From Luscinia megarhynchos (taxonomy: Eukaryota > Chordata > Aves > Passeriformes > Turdidae), in assembly GCA_034336665.1 (NCBI GenBank), contig JAPFBE010000003.1, positions 63,717,352-63,781,351 of the forward strand: 64,000 bases of DNA. Direction: 5' to 3'. This document shows, in pieces, positions 13,201 to 29,100 of this stretch. Under the pieces are notes generated by a model that worked only from the letters and a program-made list of their open reading frames with translations, did not search any database and had not been told where the DNA came from. Within the stretch, counting starts at the first letter, position 1, and each line of letters opens with the position of its first letter. The translations under genes and the position numbers were made by a program.

Positions 13201-16200
13201 CAAATGAGGCATGAGTGAGTAAAACAATAAAGGAAAGAAATCTTGCAGAACCATTTAAGGTCTCTGTTTAACTCTAGCTTCATCTTTGCTTTCTATAATG
13301 CCTTCCAGTGAGTGCAAGGACCTCGTTCTTCCCTAATTCCATTATGATTTTGAAATAATTCCCTGCTTTTGAAGTAAAATTTCCATTTTCTTTGCAGGTA
13401 GCTGTTGCAAGATGTTGAATATCTGGGCAAGCCACTTATTTTTAGTGCCTGTCTTGTAGAAAGGCTCTTTTTCCACAGAGTTGGTCAGCTCTAAATGAAC
13501 TTTTTAGGCCTTTATCAGATAATAGACAGGTATCTAGACATCTAGACGGGTCTTCACAGCATGTTCATCTTGTATGTCTATGTTCCTTAGCAGAAATGCC
13601 TACGATCATGTGAACTAACATTAACTTCTGAGTTTGTCTGATCTTGATCTTGTCTTCCTCCATTACCTATTAAGATCTGAAATGTGAATATAATACTCAT
13701 ATTAATATGCACTTCATTTTTTGCCCAAGAAGGATGCTCAGGCTGTCTCTAGTGGCCTGAAATGCAGCACACAGGGTAGACTAGGACTTGCCCATTTATG
13801 CTGCCCTGTGAGCAGGCTGAACTTACTGCAGGTCTATCTGCTGTGACATCAATTAACAGTGAGGAGCTGTCAGACAGCACTCTGCCCCCATAATCACAGC
13901 TGTTAGCTGTCCAGAACATTTTGTTAGCCCAGAGGGGCTAGACAGAGGCTGCTTGCTGCAGGATGTAACATGTAGCCCACAGTGGTGAGATGTTCTGTGT
14001 CACAATCAGCATTAGAGCTTTCCTTGCAGTTTCCCCAGAGCCAGCCCTAAGGCTGTTGCTACAGCCAAAAATAAAACAGAAAATTCATCCCTGTTCCCTG
14101 AACATGGCCACTCCATAATAGCATCGTAGGCAAAATCAATAAATTTGGTTTTGTTACCCATGGGGAGCAGCAGCTGTCTGAAATTATCCTTCCACAGCCT
14201 GACCCTTTCTTACTGGGCACCTTCAAAATGCACAGTCTGTTTGTAATAAGATGTTATTATTGTCACCCTAATTCTGTACTGAATTTCTTTCTGTGAAACA
14301 CAGCCACTATTTTGTTCAAAAGCAGTTCTCACCTTTGTGACTACAAATGAAATCTTGTATAAAAGAACAATAGGTGAGCTCTAGCCACTGGCCACCAATT
14401 GTACTTCTTTAAAAAGTCAGAGAAGAAGTTTAAGAAACTCAACCTTGGATTGAGTTGTTAATTCTGAGTGCAGGAGGTTGTTTCAGAAAGAAGAGGTTTC
14501 CTAATGCAAACAGCATGAAAGACCAGCATGAATGCCATGATAACAGCAGCAAACTCAAAGTAATTGAAAGTAATATTCAGGGTTGGTGCAGTTATTTATG
14601 TATTGGAGGTCCATTTAGATTCAATGAGAAATGCAGATTTAGAGAGGCAGAGAATTCCAAAGTTGTCATTTACAACTGAGATTAAACGACAGAAAAATTG
14701 TATGTGCGTGACAAAGCTACGTGTGGGCTTAATTCCTGCCAATGTGGATGCACATCAGTAATTGTTTGCACACAGCCTGGAACATATAAGCTGTCATGGC
14801 AGTGCTAAGTATTGCTGTTTTGAAAATGTATGAGTATCTGGACAATACACTGAAATAGAATTCTGAAAGACAAAGTGGAAAATTCACCATTTTCCAAAGG
14901 TTTAGAAACACATACATTATTATTTTTTTTTCTGTGAATTTCATTAAAGCAGTTCTTTGGCAACAAGCTGTTAAAGCTTGTTATATAGATTCACCATTTC
15001 AATTCAATCTCACAGGCTAATAATGACCTTTTCCTCTTTGTCAATCTCCACCTTTTCAGGTCAATAGAGAGTAAAGCACAGTGTAAAATGCAGAATTTGC
15101 CTTATATGCCCATGAAGGCTGGGAAGCACTGCTTCTGCTAAATATGTTTTACCTTGCAATTTGTCATGCAAACACATATTCCCTGTTCAGGGGTTGGAAT
15201 TAGACAGACCATACCCGTGCTCTTTTAACAAACATTCCCCTCCACTCCCCAGCCCCCTTTCCTTTTTACTGCTAAAACTGCATAAATTGTGCCTAGCAAT
15301 CCTGTAACTTAGGATGAATTCTGCCTTGTTTTCACTAAATGAAGATCTGGCAACAGAAATAGAGATCTTGCTTCTGCAAAGTACTTAAGTGTTTGGTTAG
15401 CAATGGAATACCATTAAATTGTACTGGAACAAGAGGACTTGGGACATGTCAGAAAGGGGAGTGATTTGGGCTTATAAAAGTTCACAGACAAAACCATAGA
15501 CTTAGTGCTCCTCTTAGCCTTTCCATCATGGGTCTGTAGTATAGTCACACTTTGTGTGATAAGGAGCCATGAATACCCCAAAGCCTAACTGAATTACAGG
15601 CCAGTGATATGCCCAGAAAAAAATGCCAGAGTGGAGGCCTGAGGTTCTCAGATACCTCCTATTTAGCAGCTTGATATAAATCCCTATTGACTAAGCATTT
15701 TAACAAATATGATCCATATTAATTAAAATGAATGCAAATGAGCCCTAAACCAGGTTGAAAAAAAAAGAAATCTAATTTTCAGCTACGTCTGCATTCATCT
15801 TTTCCCTAACAAGCTGGAGAAACACATCTCTAACCAACTCCCTCCAGTTAGCAGGAAGAAACACAGACTTTAGGAACATAGTCAAGGAAGGGCCTGCGTG
15901 CCTGAAAGCTTGTCTTTTCTTCCTTTAGTGTTAAGTTTTAGAAAGTGATTGCAACTCTTGTTGTACCTTACCCAAGACAAAGATTAGTAAAGGCTCTCTA
16001 GCAAGAAAGGAAAGGATGGGGCAACAATGCTTAGCAAGGATGATTGTAGAGATTACAGGTGTTCACTTCTTACATGTGTACTCAATGTCCTTGCTTCTGC
16101 TAGTATTTTTCTGAATGTATTTCACTCAAAAGAGGATATTTTTCTTATTCAAAAGAGGATTCACTGTACCTTCAAGCAGAAGCTACAAGTGCATTTTTTC

Positions 16201-19200
16201 TCTGCTTTTCTTCTTTCTCTGGACTGCTGCACAGCCTGTGGCACAGCAGGCTACATCCTAAGAAACCCCAATATGCAGGACTATCTCCCACTTTCTTTTA
16301 ACTCCAATTCCTCAACACAGCCCTAGGAAATCTCAGTGGCCGTGATATTTAGAAGAGTAATGGAGTTCTAATTTCTTTAGTATATAATGAGGAGTGTAAT
16401 CTGGGGAATGATCAAGTTATTTTTTCTTTGTAAGCACTTTGTTTCCTTGACTTCTGTAACCTATAGTCCAAAATGCCGAGAGGAATACGATGTTTTTGAG
16501 CATGCTGAATGTTTTTTCTAAACCTGCTGGATGAAGTGCAAGTGTCTGAAATTCCAAGGTGAGGGTTAAAGCAGCCTCTTTGAAAAGTGGCAGGGGAGGT
16601 TTCAACCCTGAGTTTTCATTTCCCTGAAGTGTTGCAAATATATAATTTAGGACAGGAGCTGGCAGAAGAGTGTAAGACCATTAAGCATCTTGAAAATAGC
16701 TGACAGAGTGCACATAAACAACACTTCAGCTCTGGTGCAGTGCACAGCTGCACAGTGTAGACTTCCAAAAACTTTCCAATGAAGAAATCACTTGTTTGTT
16801 CAGGAAACCTGTACCCTACAGAAACAAACCTATCAGGCCCATAAAATGCACAGGGAGCATTTCCAAGGCACATTTTAAAAGAATGCCTCTATGACTTATT
16901 TATAAAGCAGTAAATTCTAATGTGACTTGAAATAAAAGTCTTTTTTTGCTGCTTGTAGGTTAGGTTGTGTCAATATGTAGAAGGACAGTTGTACAGCTGT
17001 TAACATCTCTAACAGATGTTAAAGAACATTTGAGGAGAGGATGCCTGGGGATCCCAGTGATGCCAAGTGATGCCCTAAGTGGGTCCAATGGGATCCTCAT
17101 GGGGTTCCCAGGTGTGTGGGAGTCCAGGCAAATTACTGTGGCTTTCCACATCCTTTATGGAGATGAAAATAAAAACTTTCAATTGTTTTCCAATTGTTTT
17201 TTAGGCCACAGCCAAGTACTGATGTCTTTAATCATTGTAGAGTATTGATCACTTGGTCCATCAATTTTAGTGGTCGTTATACCTTGCCCTAAAATTATGT
17301 GAAAGTTACTGAACCTAAAGGAAAACTAATGGTGTGGCTCTGACACCATGATAAGCAATGGTTACACGTGAGAAGTACTTGTACTTATTATTTATTTTTT
17401 TTCTTTAAATACTGAAGTATTCTGGGAGATTTCACAATTTCCTTCATCAGTTATGATTCTATTATTTCTGTGAGCCAAAATAAGCAGCTAAGCTTACTCT
17501 TGTCATTATTATTGTAGCAACAATACAAAAATTAGGGCATTTTCAAAACAAAATCCATTGGAAATAATCCATTTTTTGGAAGCAGAAATAGATTACAGGA
17601 TCAGGCTGGCTGCAGCCATAAAGACAATTCACGGTCCTTAGAAGGTTCCAAGAATATGCAACAGTTTAACAATTGACATCTTTCATAAAATCAGTCTTCT
17701 TTTAGAGCATGGTTAATAAACAGAATGGACTGATTAAAAAATTTTAAACTAACAACTAGAACCCTGGTGCACGAACCATCTCCAGCAAATGGATGTCACC
17801 CAAGACAGTGCTTAGCAAATCACACAGTATTTTGTCTTGATTGAAACACAATTTTGTAAACATTGAATTAAAAATTTGTGACTAAGAAGGCACCTACAGA
17901 CACAGGCATCTGTCAAATTTTACAAAATCTTTCAGATACTTATGCACATATTTTGAATTTTTTGCCCCAAGGTTTGAGGTTTTTTGTGATTTTTTTTTTT
18001 TGGTATGGAAATTCTTAGCTACAGAAGCAGTTGGTAATGAGATACATCAGAATCCTTTACCCCAGATCTTCTTTGTACTTTAAGTACTGGTTTATCATTA
18101 TGTTGTTTATGAGAACTCTTAGCAAAGAAATGCAAAGGGAAAAAAAGCGAGGAGCTTGAATGTGCATTCAAAGAGACTCCAGAGCAAATCTACCTAGATT
18201 TCTTCAAAACTAAAGAAACAGGGAAAAGAGGGGGAGCAGATCAGAAATGGAATTGCAATTCAGTTGTTAAGATTTGGAGTAAGAACATCTTACTGCAGTA
18301 ATCATAGGAGGAATTTAGGGAAATTAGCTCAGGTCTCTGAATCAGTTACACACAAATTTAAACCCCTAAAATACAAAGATGGAAGACAAAATCTTAAACA
18401 CATTTTTGCTTAGCTTGGGCAACTGACACCAATATCACTTAACAGCAAGAAATCATATGAATGCCTTTGAGCATTGTCACCTAACAGACACTGACACAGT
18501 GCTCAATACTGATCAGCAAACGTGTGCCTGTCCTACATCCATTGAACTGTGGGTAGAATTAGTCATGCTGGTTGACAGAGTTAATTGAAATTCAGTCTTT
18601 TTTCTCTTTCAGTGAGTTACTGATTGACTTTGCTTTTACAAGTCTAAATTATTCATGACAGAACATATGAAAAAGAGCTCCAGCCTCTTGGTTATTTATG
18701 GAATGTCCACTCTGACAGTGTGCAGCTTGTGATTAATTGCTGGAATACATTTTATTGCTTCTTGAAATGACCATGGCAAACTTTTCAAGCAGGGGGGTTA
18801 TGCCAGAAAACCTGCATTTCAAACTGCATTTTTAAACTTTACTTTAGTCTCTGGGAGGGAAGAAATAATCTGATTTTCACTGACATGATGCCTTACATCT
18901 GTATGTACACCAAAAAATCCCTGCATTTCCTGTGGAGATGCCTGTACACAGCTTTGAGCTTATTGACCAGATCTTATGTGAGACCTGTTGAAAATTTGAT
19001 TCACTGTGGACTGAGAAGCCAGAAGAATTTATAAAGGGATATAAAAATAATGAAGGATGAGTATGCTTAGCACAGCAAGCAGGACAAAAATATTCAGCTC
19101 TAATCAAGAACCAATTTGAAACTCAGATCAGTTGCTGATTAAAAAAAGAAAAAAAAATCTTTGAGTTCAGACAAGTGGGCTGTTATCACATGGCCCAAGT

Positions 19201-22200
19201 TCAGGCTGTGACAAAAGCTTACCTTAATCCACGCAGTCTGTATTCTTCATTTTAAAAGAATTAGTCACATCCTTGACAAGCATTTCTAGATGAGAATTGA
19301 AGTCAGTTTAAAACATTTATTAACCAATGCATACCAGATTTTTTTTCCTTGACCATGTTAGAGCTTATTAAATTTAAGCTGTTTTATGAGAGACACCCTG
19401 ACAGAGGGTAAAAAAATTAATGCTGAAGTCCAGGCCTTAATCTGTGCATATGGATAAACCAATTTAAACCCCAAGCATGCTTGCATCCTCTTGTTTGGAC
19501 AGATGGGTTTCACCTGCCAGTGGCACCATATACTTACCAATATTGGCAAATGCAATGTTCACAGCTTCCCCTGCATTGGGTCTACACATTTTGTGCTCTG
19601 ATCTTGTACAGCATAAACAATTAAAGAAACCCAGGATGGACCAAGAATTTACAGATATCCCAGCAAAAATTAATTGCCAAATACTTTGTAGCCTCAGCTG
19701 CTTTTCAGCAGATGGCACTGTAAGAGCATTTCAGCTCTAATTCCCAAATAGATTTCATGTACTGTATACATAAATTTATCCTTAATATTTAAATTTGACA
19801 TTTCAAAAAAAATCTCTTTTTGAATCATTTTTTGAATTAGTGGGGGAGAAGATAGCAATTAAGAAATAATGTAATATATCACTGGTTTGGGATGCTTCAT
19901 TTTTGAGTACTCCATATATATCCAATAAAAACATGGTCATTTAAAATAAAACTACAGTGCAATCCAGCCTTTTTTCATGTACCTATAGCTTCTATATTTT
20001 AGAGTATTTTGCCCTGGTGCTTAAGTGTATGTTATGTACTTCATGGGAAGAGATAATGTCAAAATAGGTATTACATTTTCTCTCTGGATACAGTCTTGGG
20101 CAAAACTGAGAGCAGAACTGAGCCAGCCTATATAGGATTGTCTACTAAGGATTTCTTGTAAGCCTGTTGATATAGTGTCTAAAGCCTTTACACATTGATA
20201 AACACTGTGGATATGGACATTTGACTTCGGATCAATACCTGGATTGGCAGCTGAATAAAAAGATATGTGACTCCAACCTCCAAGCACCAACTCATCTGCC
20301 AGCTCAACCACCTCCTATCCTTCCTTCTCTCTTGTCCCCTTTCCAATTGATTCCTGACTTTACCCCTTTCTCAAACATCAGCTCTCCAAGTGTTTTGTCT
20401 TAAGTTAAGTGCTTCATCTGCTGTTAATTCTCATGGAACTCCACCACCTGTTACTTTGCTGCTTGCCCTTTTCCAGGTCCATGGGAACTGCAGCCCTGGG
20501 CACTGCCATGGGCCCCTGGTCCACTCCAACACTCCTCAAGGAACCAAAGATGCAGAGTGAAAGGCAGACATGCCAGAGCTAAAGGTGAACTTAAAGAAGC
20601 ATCATGCACAGCATTACAGTCACAGAACAGCAGAGTATGCGTTGCTTGAAGGAATTACACATTCTGAGAAAATTCATAGTCTTTCTGGATCTTTAGCTGA
20701 TGGAATTGCTATGATTTATTAATATGGAAAGGACTAGTGAATTTTCTGTTCTAGATAAAAAAAATATCTTTTGACAAATCAAAATTTCAAACCACTTATA
20801 TTCTGGAGGTGGGGGGGAATCAAATGTTCAGAATAATTTCTTTTTTTTTTCAAACCTCAGAAGTACTCCTAATCTTAATCTTTCAAAGCCATACATCTCA
20901 TTCAGCCTCTCCATACCATTCTTCTTTCCAGGAAAAGAGGAAGAGAAACTTGAATACCACAATTAGGAATACAATTTCATATGGTATATTACAAACAGCT
21001 ATTGAGAAAGAGGGCAGGTTATGGGTACTGCTTTGAGTTAGGTTTTTCTGATACTTTCCCTAGCTCCAGCTTATAAAATAGTGAGCTTTAAATGGGACAG
21101 CAGGAAAATAGTGGGAAGAAAGAGTGGACTGACAAAGACATACCTCTCTTGGGCAATATAGAAATTAAATACTTTGTTATAAAGCATTTAAGTTTTCATT
21201 TAGTTGACTCACTTTCTGTGGCTCTGATTCAGCCCTGCACTTGGCTTCTGTGTGCTTTTACTGAGACTATAAAGCAATAAATGTGCTTGAAGATCATGAA
21301 TGCCCTCAGCAATGCTGAATTGCCTTTTGTTCTGCAGACGCCCACCACACTTCAGAATTCAGTGCCTGAGTGATGGAGCCTTGGCCTGCATCTGATGAAG
21401 TATGAGTCTGGGACCTACACATTTGTGACAAGAGAAGAAAGACAGATGAACATCTTCAAAAGTTGAGGGACTAAATGATGCAGTGCTCCTTCATGTTAGA
21501 ACACCAGAAGTGCAGTAACAGATCAGTCCAGAATTCCATCTCAGGTGATATCCAAACCTTCTTCTGAGAAGAAGTCCCTTAAATGTCAGGAAATCAGATG
21601 TGACTTTTGTGTTGCTGCAAAATAGGATGGGTCATATAGGAACTGTAAAGGCCATATGCCATTTCTTTTCCAGAAGTCATCAAAAAGTATAAAAGAATAA
21701 CTGTGCATCAGCTCTTACACAAAGATCTCTCTTCCTGAGCAGGGCTGCAGTGGGATTATGCAGCAGAAGAAATCTCTAGAGACAGTGACTGACTCACATC
21801 AGCAGTGGCTGAAGAGACTACATATTTCCCTCTAAACACAATAATTTAATTCAGAGTTTAATAAGATGAGCAAATGATTTTTTTTTCCTTGAGAAAACTT
21901 CTATGCAAACAGAGATACTGCCTCAACACAGCTGTCATATTTTTAAATTTTTTTTATATGTGCAGCATTTTACTGACAACAGAAATCTCCCCAAAACTGT
22001 TCTTTTCCTCTCTGTTACTCCTGCATCCAGAATATACTTTAAAGGTTCTGCCCAATCTTCTTTCTCTGCCTTTAATGTTGCATCCTTATGTGAGAACATA
22101 AAACATTATTGAGATAATTTAAATTGCTTGTCCTGAGAATAGGATCACCCCCAAAACGACTGCCCAAACTAGTAGCTATAATTCCAGTAGTAGCAACTTA

Positions 22201-23150
22201 AATAATTTTATTATTTTCAAGTGCATTTTAGATACCTTACAGTCAGTTCTTATGTATAGATTGCTTTGCAGATATTCTCATATTCAATAGAGACATTAAC
22301 AAAGTGCATCATGATCTTAAAAATGTATTAAATGGTATGAGGAAAGTTGTCCCTCTTCTAGATTAGATCTTTTTGGATGTTTTAAAATATTATCATAAAG
22401 GAAAGTAATTTCAGTTCAATGTTCTTTCCTGTTTTTTCAGCCATTCATCTCTTTCCCTGGAAACGAAATCAAATAACTTTGAGCTTTAAAAGAAGGAAAC
22501 AAGTGGAAAACAACCACACAGATATGAGAACATGTCAGAGTAGAGGCTTTGGAATATGAGCCACATTTTGACTTGTAGCAAAGTGTCACTGTGAAGAGGG
22601 GACAATGTAGCTTCTAAGTCACATCCTATTAGACCCCAGCTGCCAAATGTCCCAGGGCAGCCTTTGACCCTCAATCCTGCTTCTTCCTGATTCTGCTTGG
22701 ATAGTGGTAGTGTCCTGGATAGTCTAGCCACACCAATTTTATATTAGTCTATTAAGCTTCAAATTTTTCTGTTTGCATTCAGACATTTTTACTAAGAATA
22801 AGCCCCTTTCCAAGTGCAGGAAGGTTTTTTGATATTAACAGTTCTCTGCCCTCTTCATTCTGTCAGCAGATCTCCTCTGCAGAAGCAGAGGGTTTAGATA
22901 CAAAAAAATAAATATTGCTCATTGTGAGGAAACAAATAGGGGTTAACTTTGTGCAAATACATAACAAACACTGTAAGAAAACAAATTCACAGAAGAGGAA
23001 AAAGCCCAGACAGGAAAGAGCCTGGAGGTTCTGGCAGAGCAGTGGTTCCCCCCTGTGAATCTGTGCTATTTGCAGGAATTCTCATCCAGGGAAAGCAGAG
23101 GGAGACCAGCATGGCAGGAAGCTCAGGAGGACCTGGGCAGAGGAGTGTAA

Positions 23151-23173
23151 CTGGTAGGCACTGGTAGGCACTG
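23151..23173. repeat. 10-bp tandem duplication
   Basis: CTGGTAGGCA occurs twice in perfect tandem, followed by CTG of a third unit. A small local slippage duplication in a GC-richer segment. Confidence 0.85.
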
Positions 23174-26100
23174 AGAAACCTGGGATAAAGGGAGTGGGAA
23201 AACCAGCTCAGCCCTGCCCAGCCCAGTGGTGAGCAGCCAGGCTACAAGCAACACTGCACAAAGCTCATTCTGCTGCTGCAGTGATTGCTGCCTAGAAGCT
23301 GGAAATCAAACACTGTAATTGATTTGTAGGCCAGCTAGAGACCTTTGTCATTTTATGGAAGAATGTGAAGTCTGACAGAAGGTCAAACAACCTGTATTTA
23401 TGTGATCTAGAAATGATATCAGTCTCCTTCATGCATGGCCTGGGATTTTCTCTCCAAAATGCCTTTCTTCCTCATCCAGTCTGTGTCTCCAGGATGCTTT
23501 GCAAGCTCCATATGATTATGAGAGGTTTGAAGAGGTCTCTTACAGAGGTCTCCTGTACTGTAGACCAGTCCTTGTCCCCCCATAAATAGATACTACAAAC
23601 AGACACCACTTTTTTAATCCTTCTATAAACAAATAGAGAAAGGATCAACTTTACCTTACTTAAAATAGGGAATAGAGACCCCATCCAAAATCTAAAAAGC
23701 TCTGCAGCTTCTATGCACAGGATAGATTTAGAAGCAAACTTCCTCGTATTTTGAACTCTATGGATAAATATACAGGAATCTTACAACCTTCAGAATTTCA
23801 AACTAAAACTCAGCATCATGTACGACTTTGAAACCCATTTAAAATCTCTGTTTAAATCTCCGTTCTTACTCCTTTAAAAAGAGAGTATTCTGAAAAGATA
23901 AGATTTTTAGACAGCAAAGACTTCGTACATGTGCTTAACTATGCACACAGCATTTAATCTCAGTTTCAGTGAAATGCACAGTGGTACATAGATACACATA
24001 AATCTGGAATCTTGAGGCTTGTTTAAATTTCAGCTTTGTGAGAGGACTGTGAAATAGATAACTTCTATGAGTAACAAAGTTTTTGAAGCTCATTTTAGAA
24101 TAAGAGACAGACAGTTTTGTGCGACTATATGGAGGGGGGGTTGTCAGGACAGGTAGAAGTATCACTACCATAATGCTTGTAGGGCCAGGTTCAATTGTCT
24201 TTGGGATATACAGGTCTTTTTTTTTCCCTTACCCCTGCTAACACCACTTTCTGCAGGGTCTGGCCAGAGCAGCTGGACCATTATGGAACTGTCATGTTTT
24301 TCATAGCTTGCTGACCTGGCAAATCAGTGTGGGTTATTGCAAATAAGTTGTTTCTTGATCCAGAATTATATGGAAATGCAGCTTTTCATATGGTGTTCAT
24401 TTGAGAAAAAATGCCCAAAAGCTGTTTTTATCGGTCAAAGACAAATTTGATCTAAATGTGAGTTGGAATGTTAACTGTGTGCACCTTTTGACTTTTGTGA
24501 GGATCTGAATTTGATGCCATTTGGGTCATTGACATGAGACAAATTTGTGAGAGGCTTTTAAGGTGGTAAAAAATACTTAAAATAGTGGTTTTTTTAATTA
24601 AACAGGGACTGTTCAGAAAGCTCATCCTATGTCTAATAAAAGCAGGATACTGACTTTTTAAGGGCTGCCTCTCTCAGCATATAATAACTTGCTTCAATAA
24701 TCCCCTTTTCTACTTTTTCTCTGCTCCCTGGTCCCTTCCCAAATGCCTGGATCTCTGCCTTTCTGGCTTCATTGTCAAATATCTCAGATTACTGCCAGAA
24801 GCTTGTGGCTCACTTATATTGTAACAAAGTAATTTTATTTTGCAGTCACTTATGGGGGCTTTTTTGACCTTTTCTTCTTTTTTCAGAATCGATTAACATG
24901 TTGCTATTCAGAAAAAAGGAGTAAATGGAAGATGGATACAAATAACTATGAAGTGTGTAATGCGTCATATGATTTTATTCAGCACGGTACATTTTCAAAA
25001 TTAATTATACCTAACAAAAAAATAAGACTGATGGGGTTCATGTGTGGGACTGCAATGGTTTCTCAATGACCTGAAATTTTAGTACAATGACTTATCTAAG
25101 AGTAAAATCTAAAGCTCCCCACAAGGAACAAAGTTGAATGCCACTAATTTGAAAAATTATGCCTTTGGCTGTTTTTTCTGGAACATGTTATCAGAGTGCG
25201 ATTATATCACTATTTTCTGTCAGAAATGGGCCTGAAAAATATAGGATTTTTATTTTCTATTTGTGTGGGTTTTATATGGAAAGATTCAATACAAACTGTG
25301 ATTGGCATCATTAAGCACCTTTTGTATCTAGGATACCAGTACATCCTGAATTGTACTTCAGAACACTTTCTGATTGAAAGTACCTGCTCTCCTAAACAAA
25401 ATTCAGTTAATAATTTGTGTGGTCATACACACTGATTGTAAGTAGTTACACTGGACTCTTCTAAACCCAGCCTGCAAGTGCAGCATTTTACATGACCTAT
25501 TCAAAAGATGTGCCAAAACCATTACCATCACATGCAAAATACTGTGTTTCTTCAGAGCTGTGAGCAGTTCTAACAGTGATAGTAAAATTTAAAGATGTAG
25601 CTATCTTGCTAATGTGTACTATTTCCTACAGATCACTGAAAAGCAGTGAAGAGAAATACTTTTTTAAGTAGGTAGCCTAAATCACTGCTCAGCTGGACCT
25701 AGAAAGCTGTTCCTTCCTTTGTAAACTGCAGTGACTTAGACTAGGTAAGACCAACAAACATGAATTATTTCTTTGTGTTAACACAAAGATATCAGGCTTT
25801 GACTACAGGCTGTGAAAAGCACTCCTGCCTCCTGGATTCTCAGTCCACTCTCCAAACACATAGAGTCAGCAAAGTTGCTCGAAGATCTCATGCTTTGTCT
25901 TCAGGCAACTTGATGTACAGCTGGCAAGTCTGGGAAATTTTACCCACCTGCAACATTGCAGATTCTTGGCACAGAAGAGAGGACAATAAACACAAAACAA
26001 ATGGACAGGGAACACTTGGAGATTAATTTAAATACTCAGGCCCAACTAATACCTTATCTATATCTTAAATATGTGTCACAGCTGAATGCTAGAGGCATCT

Positions 26101-29100
26101 GTGCTCTGCTTCAATGTCCCTGTGAGGCTGCAAGTGTGCTCTGAACTGTCTTATCTTAGCAACTCAGCCCTAGCTCACTTTCAAAGCAAATCTTTGGTTT
26201 GTATGTCTTATCCACCAGATGCTTTCCAAAGACTGTTTTGCATGAATGGGCAGAATAAAGGTCTGCAGAGAAAATGACAGTGGATTCTCAATGGACACAA
26301 TGCAGTCTGTTAAGACTGATGGAAGAAATAAACCTCATCATTTATATGACCATCCTGACCCAAGCACTGGGAGACAGGAGTTGAAATCATAATTTGGTTA
26401 ATAAATTCAAAACTGTCCTTTTGAACTTCAAAATAAATGAAAGGTAGCTTGAGTTGCATCCTAATGGTTTGAGCATTCACCTGGAAGAGAAAAGCACTGA
26501 ATTTTGTTTTAATAATACATTATTTACATATATACATTATAAATTATAGCACAATTACATTATTAAAACAGTGCATGAGTGATAAGTTTCACACTCACAA
26601 GTTTGTACATGTGCTTGAACTAAGAGAAGAAAGCAAATAGAAGCCAACGAAACAAAACAAAACCAATACAACCAGCAGTGTTCTTGAACTTCCATGAGGT
26701 GAAGCCTGTGAGGTCAGAGCCATATTCCCCAAAAGAACTACACACTTATTTGGATAATGAAGAAGAGGTGATCCATTCTGCATGGTTGTTAAAGTAAGGA
26801 CCCCTTCTCTCTTTGTCTCTTATTAAAGCTGTGTCCTAAGAGGACATAAAATTCCAGCATGTCATCATAGGAAAACAAAGGCTTCATACTAAGTAGAGCC
26901 TATTGTCTTAGCAGCTGAAACTGCAGAACAAAAAACCCCAACCCCCACTTCAAAAGAACAAGATTAGAATCACAAAGCTGAGTATTCAAAAGCAGGGAAG
27001 TGGCAGAATGAAGACAGCCAGAATTGTCTTTTTAGCAATTTTGTCTGTAAGTATATGACTGCATATAATTGAAAGGTCACCATCCTTTGTTTCCTGCACA
27101 ACATTGAATAGTTACTATTTTCAAATCGATGAGTAGTTACACTTATTTTCTTCTTATTGTTGTATAGATAGCTCCATGCCCTAATACAATACATTTTGAA
27201 ACTTCAGAGCAGTAGGAGGTGATGTTAACCTCAGTTTTATGGCTCTGGAACTAAGATGAGATGCAGTGTTTTCACTGATTTTGAATGCTAATTTGGAAAT
27301 AGTTAGAAGTTCATTTTTCAGAGCTCGTGAACTTGTGCAACACATTATATATGTGACATACAGAGAGAATTCTGTATCCAAAAGAAAATATTGTCTTAAT
27401 TTATTGGTTTTTTTTTTTTTTCTTAAAAGAGAGGTGACTCTTTTCCCATTAAATTCCTAATATTGAAAGTAACCTTTAAAATAATTCTGTTTGTTACATG
27501 AAGTAAAAAAAGTTGGGGTTTTTTAAAGTCACTAATGACTGTGTTGCATTTACTAATTTCTTCATGGCATAGCACACATAAGAGATATAGAAAGCAAGTT
27601 TGTATTGAGCTGGACACTTCTGGCCTCTTTATGTTGTTCCCATTTTACAGTGTTGCAGCTCTTTCCTGTTGACACGTATGAAAGTAAAAGGAGAACTGGG
27701 ATCCTCCTCCACGGTTTCATTCTGTGTTGCCAAAAAATAATGGATGCCAACATCAGAAGCACATTAACTGTAAAAGTCGTTCTACTGAAAAATATTCAAT
27801 AATTTAAAAATCATGAGGTTTTTTTGTCACAACAAAACAGCTATTAATGTAGTCAGATCACTCATGCAGGCCTGAGAGACTGCATGTGCTGTCTGGTGAT
27901 GGTAAGCACATTATTAATGCATACAACTTGCCTGAGTATATAATAGCTGTTACCTTATATTTAATGTGTCACTGGTAGACAAAAACACACACTGCTTTTG
28001 AAACAGCTAATTTGGGTTAGCCATCACGATGGAAAACTGTACTCAAGGCAAAAGAAAATCTAATTTGCCACCATGTCATTAAATACAGTAAAGCCCAGTC
28101 TCTTCCCTGCCATGCTCCCACAGCTCCTGCACCAGCCAGTGATGCAGAACTACCCAGTGTGCAAGTTTCACCTGCAGACTGAGGTAACTCAGGAGCACCT
28201 GCTATGTATCACAGCTAATAGAAGAAATGACCTTTTGGATTGACAGAAAAGCACCTTGGTCCTGAAACAACAGGAAACTGTGTGTGGGTTGACTGAATTG
28301 CTGACAGAACACGTTTTCTTCCAACTTGATGAGATTTTCTTAAATGCATCTCATCCTAGTCCTGGTGAGAATGTGTTTTGCTGGCAACAAAGATCTTTAA
28401 TGTTTATCATGTAGAAGACTCTGTCTGAACTAGTCACTACAAAACCCATCTACAATTAAGGAAGATGAAGTTACACCACCATAAATGTTGATCTTTTCTC
28501 CACTGACAAAGCTGAACTAGGGAAAATAAACCAGATGTTATGTGTTACAAATTACCTGAAACACACAGGAAATAATTTATTCAGTTAATAACGTTATCCA
28601 ATATGAGAAAAAACACCAATAAAAGGCAGCTGCAGATTTAATGAGTGTACACCTTTCTGTTGTTTTCCTACACATGTATATAGAAAACAAAATCATGGGA
28701 TTTATTGAGAATTTCAACCATGAGCTTGTGAAATGTTCTTTTAGAGAATAAAAATTAATTTGACTTCTTTTATTATATATAAAAAAGATAATAGCATTTA
28801 ATTATGTTGATGCCTCCCACAGCTACATAATCTTGAAAAATGCATTTACCTGGACAGTATTTTGACACAAATACAGCCTAGAAATCAGTGATGTCTGTCT
28901 TCATTTTCTCAAAGTATCTCTGATTGCTGGTCTTTTGGGTTTGAATGTACTGAATATGGACAGAACTTTTTAAAAATAAGATCTACGTTTGTACAGCCCT
29001 GAGCTCTGACTGCAGATACACTGGCTTTTCATGTACCATCTTCCTTAGTGCCTTTCTTTGGTGGATTGGAGTAACTAAGTGTGGACATCCACAGAGTAGT

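Noticed and set aside
17033..17115. Possible structured element with repeated 'gtgatgcc' and 'gggatcc'
   Set aside because: Only two copies of each short word; no consistent fold or family.
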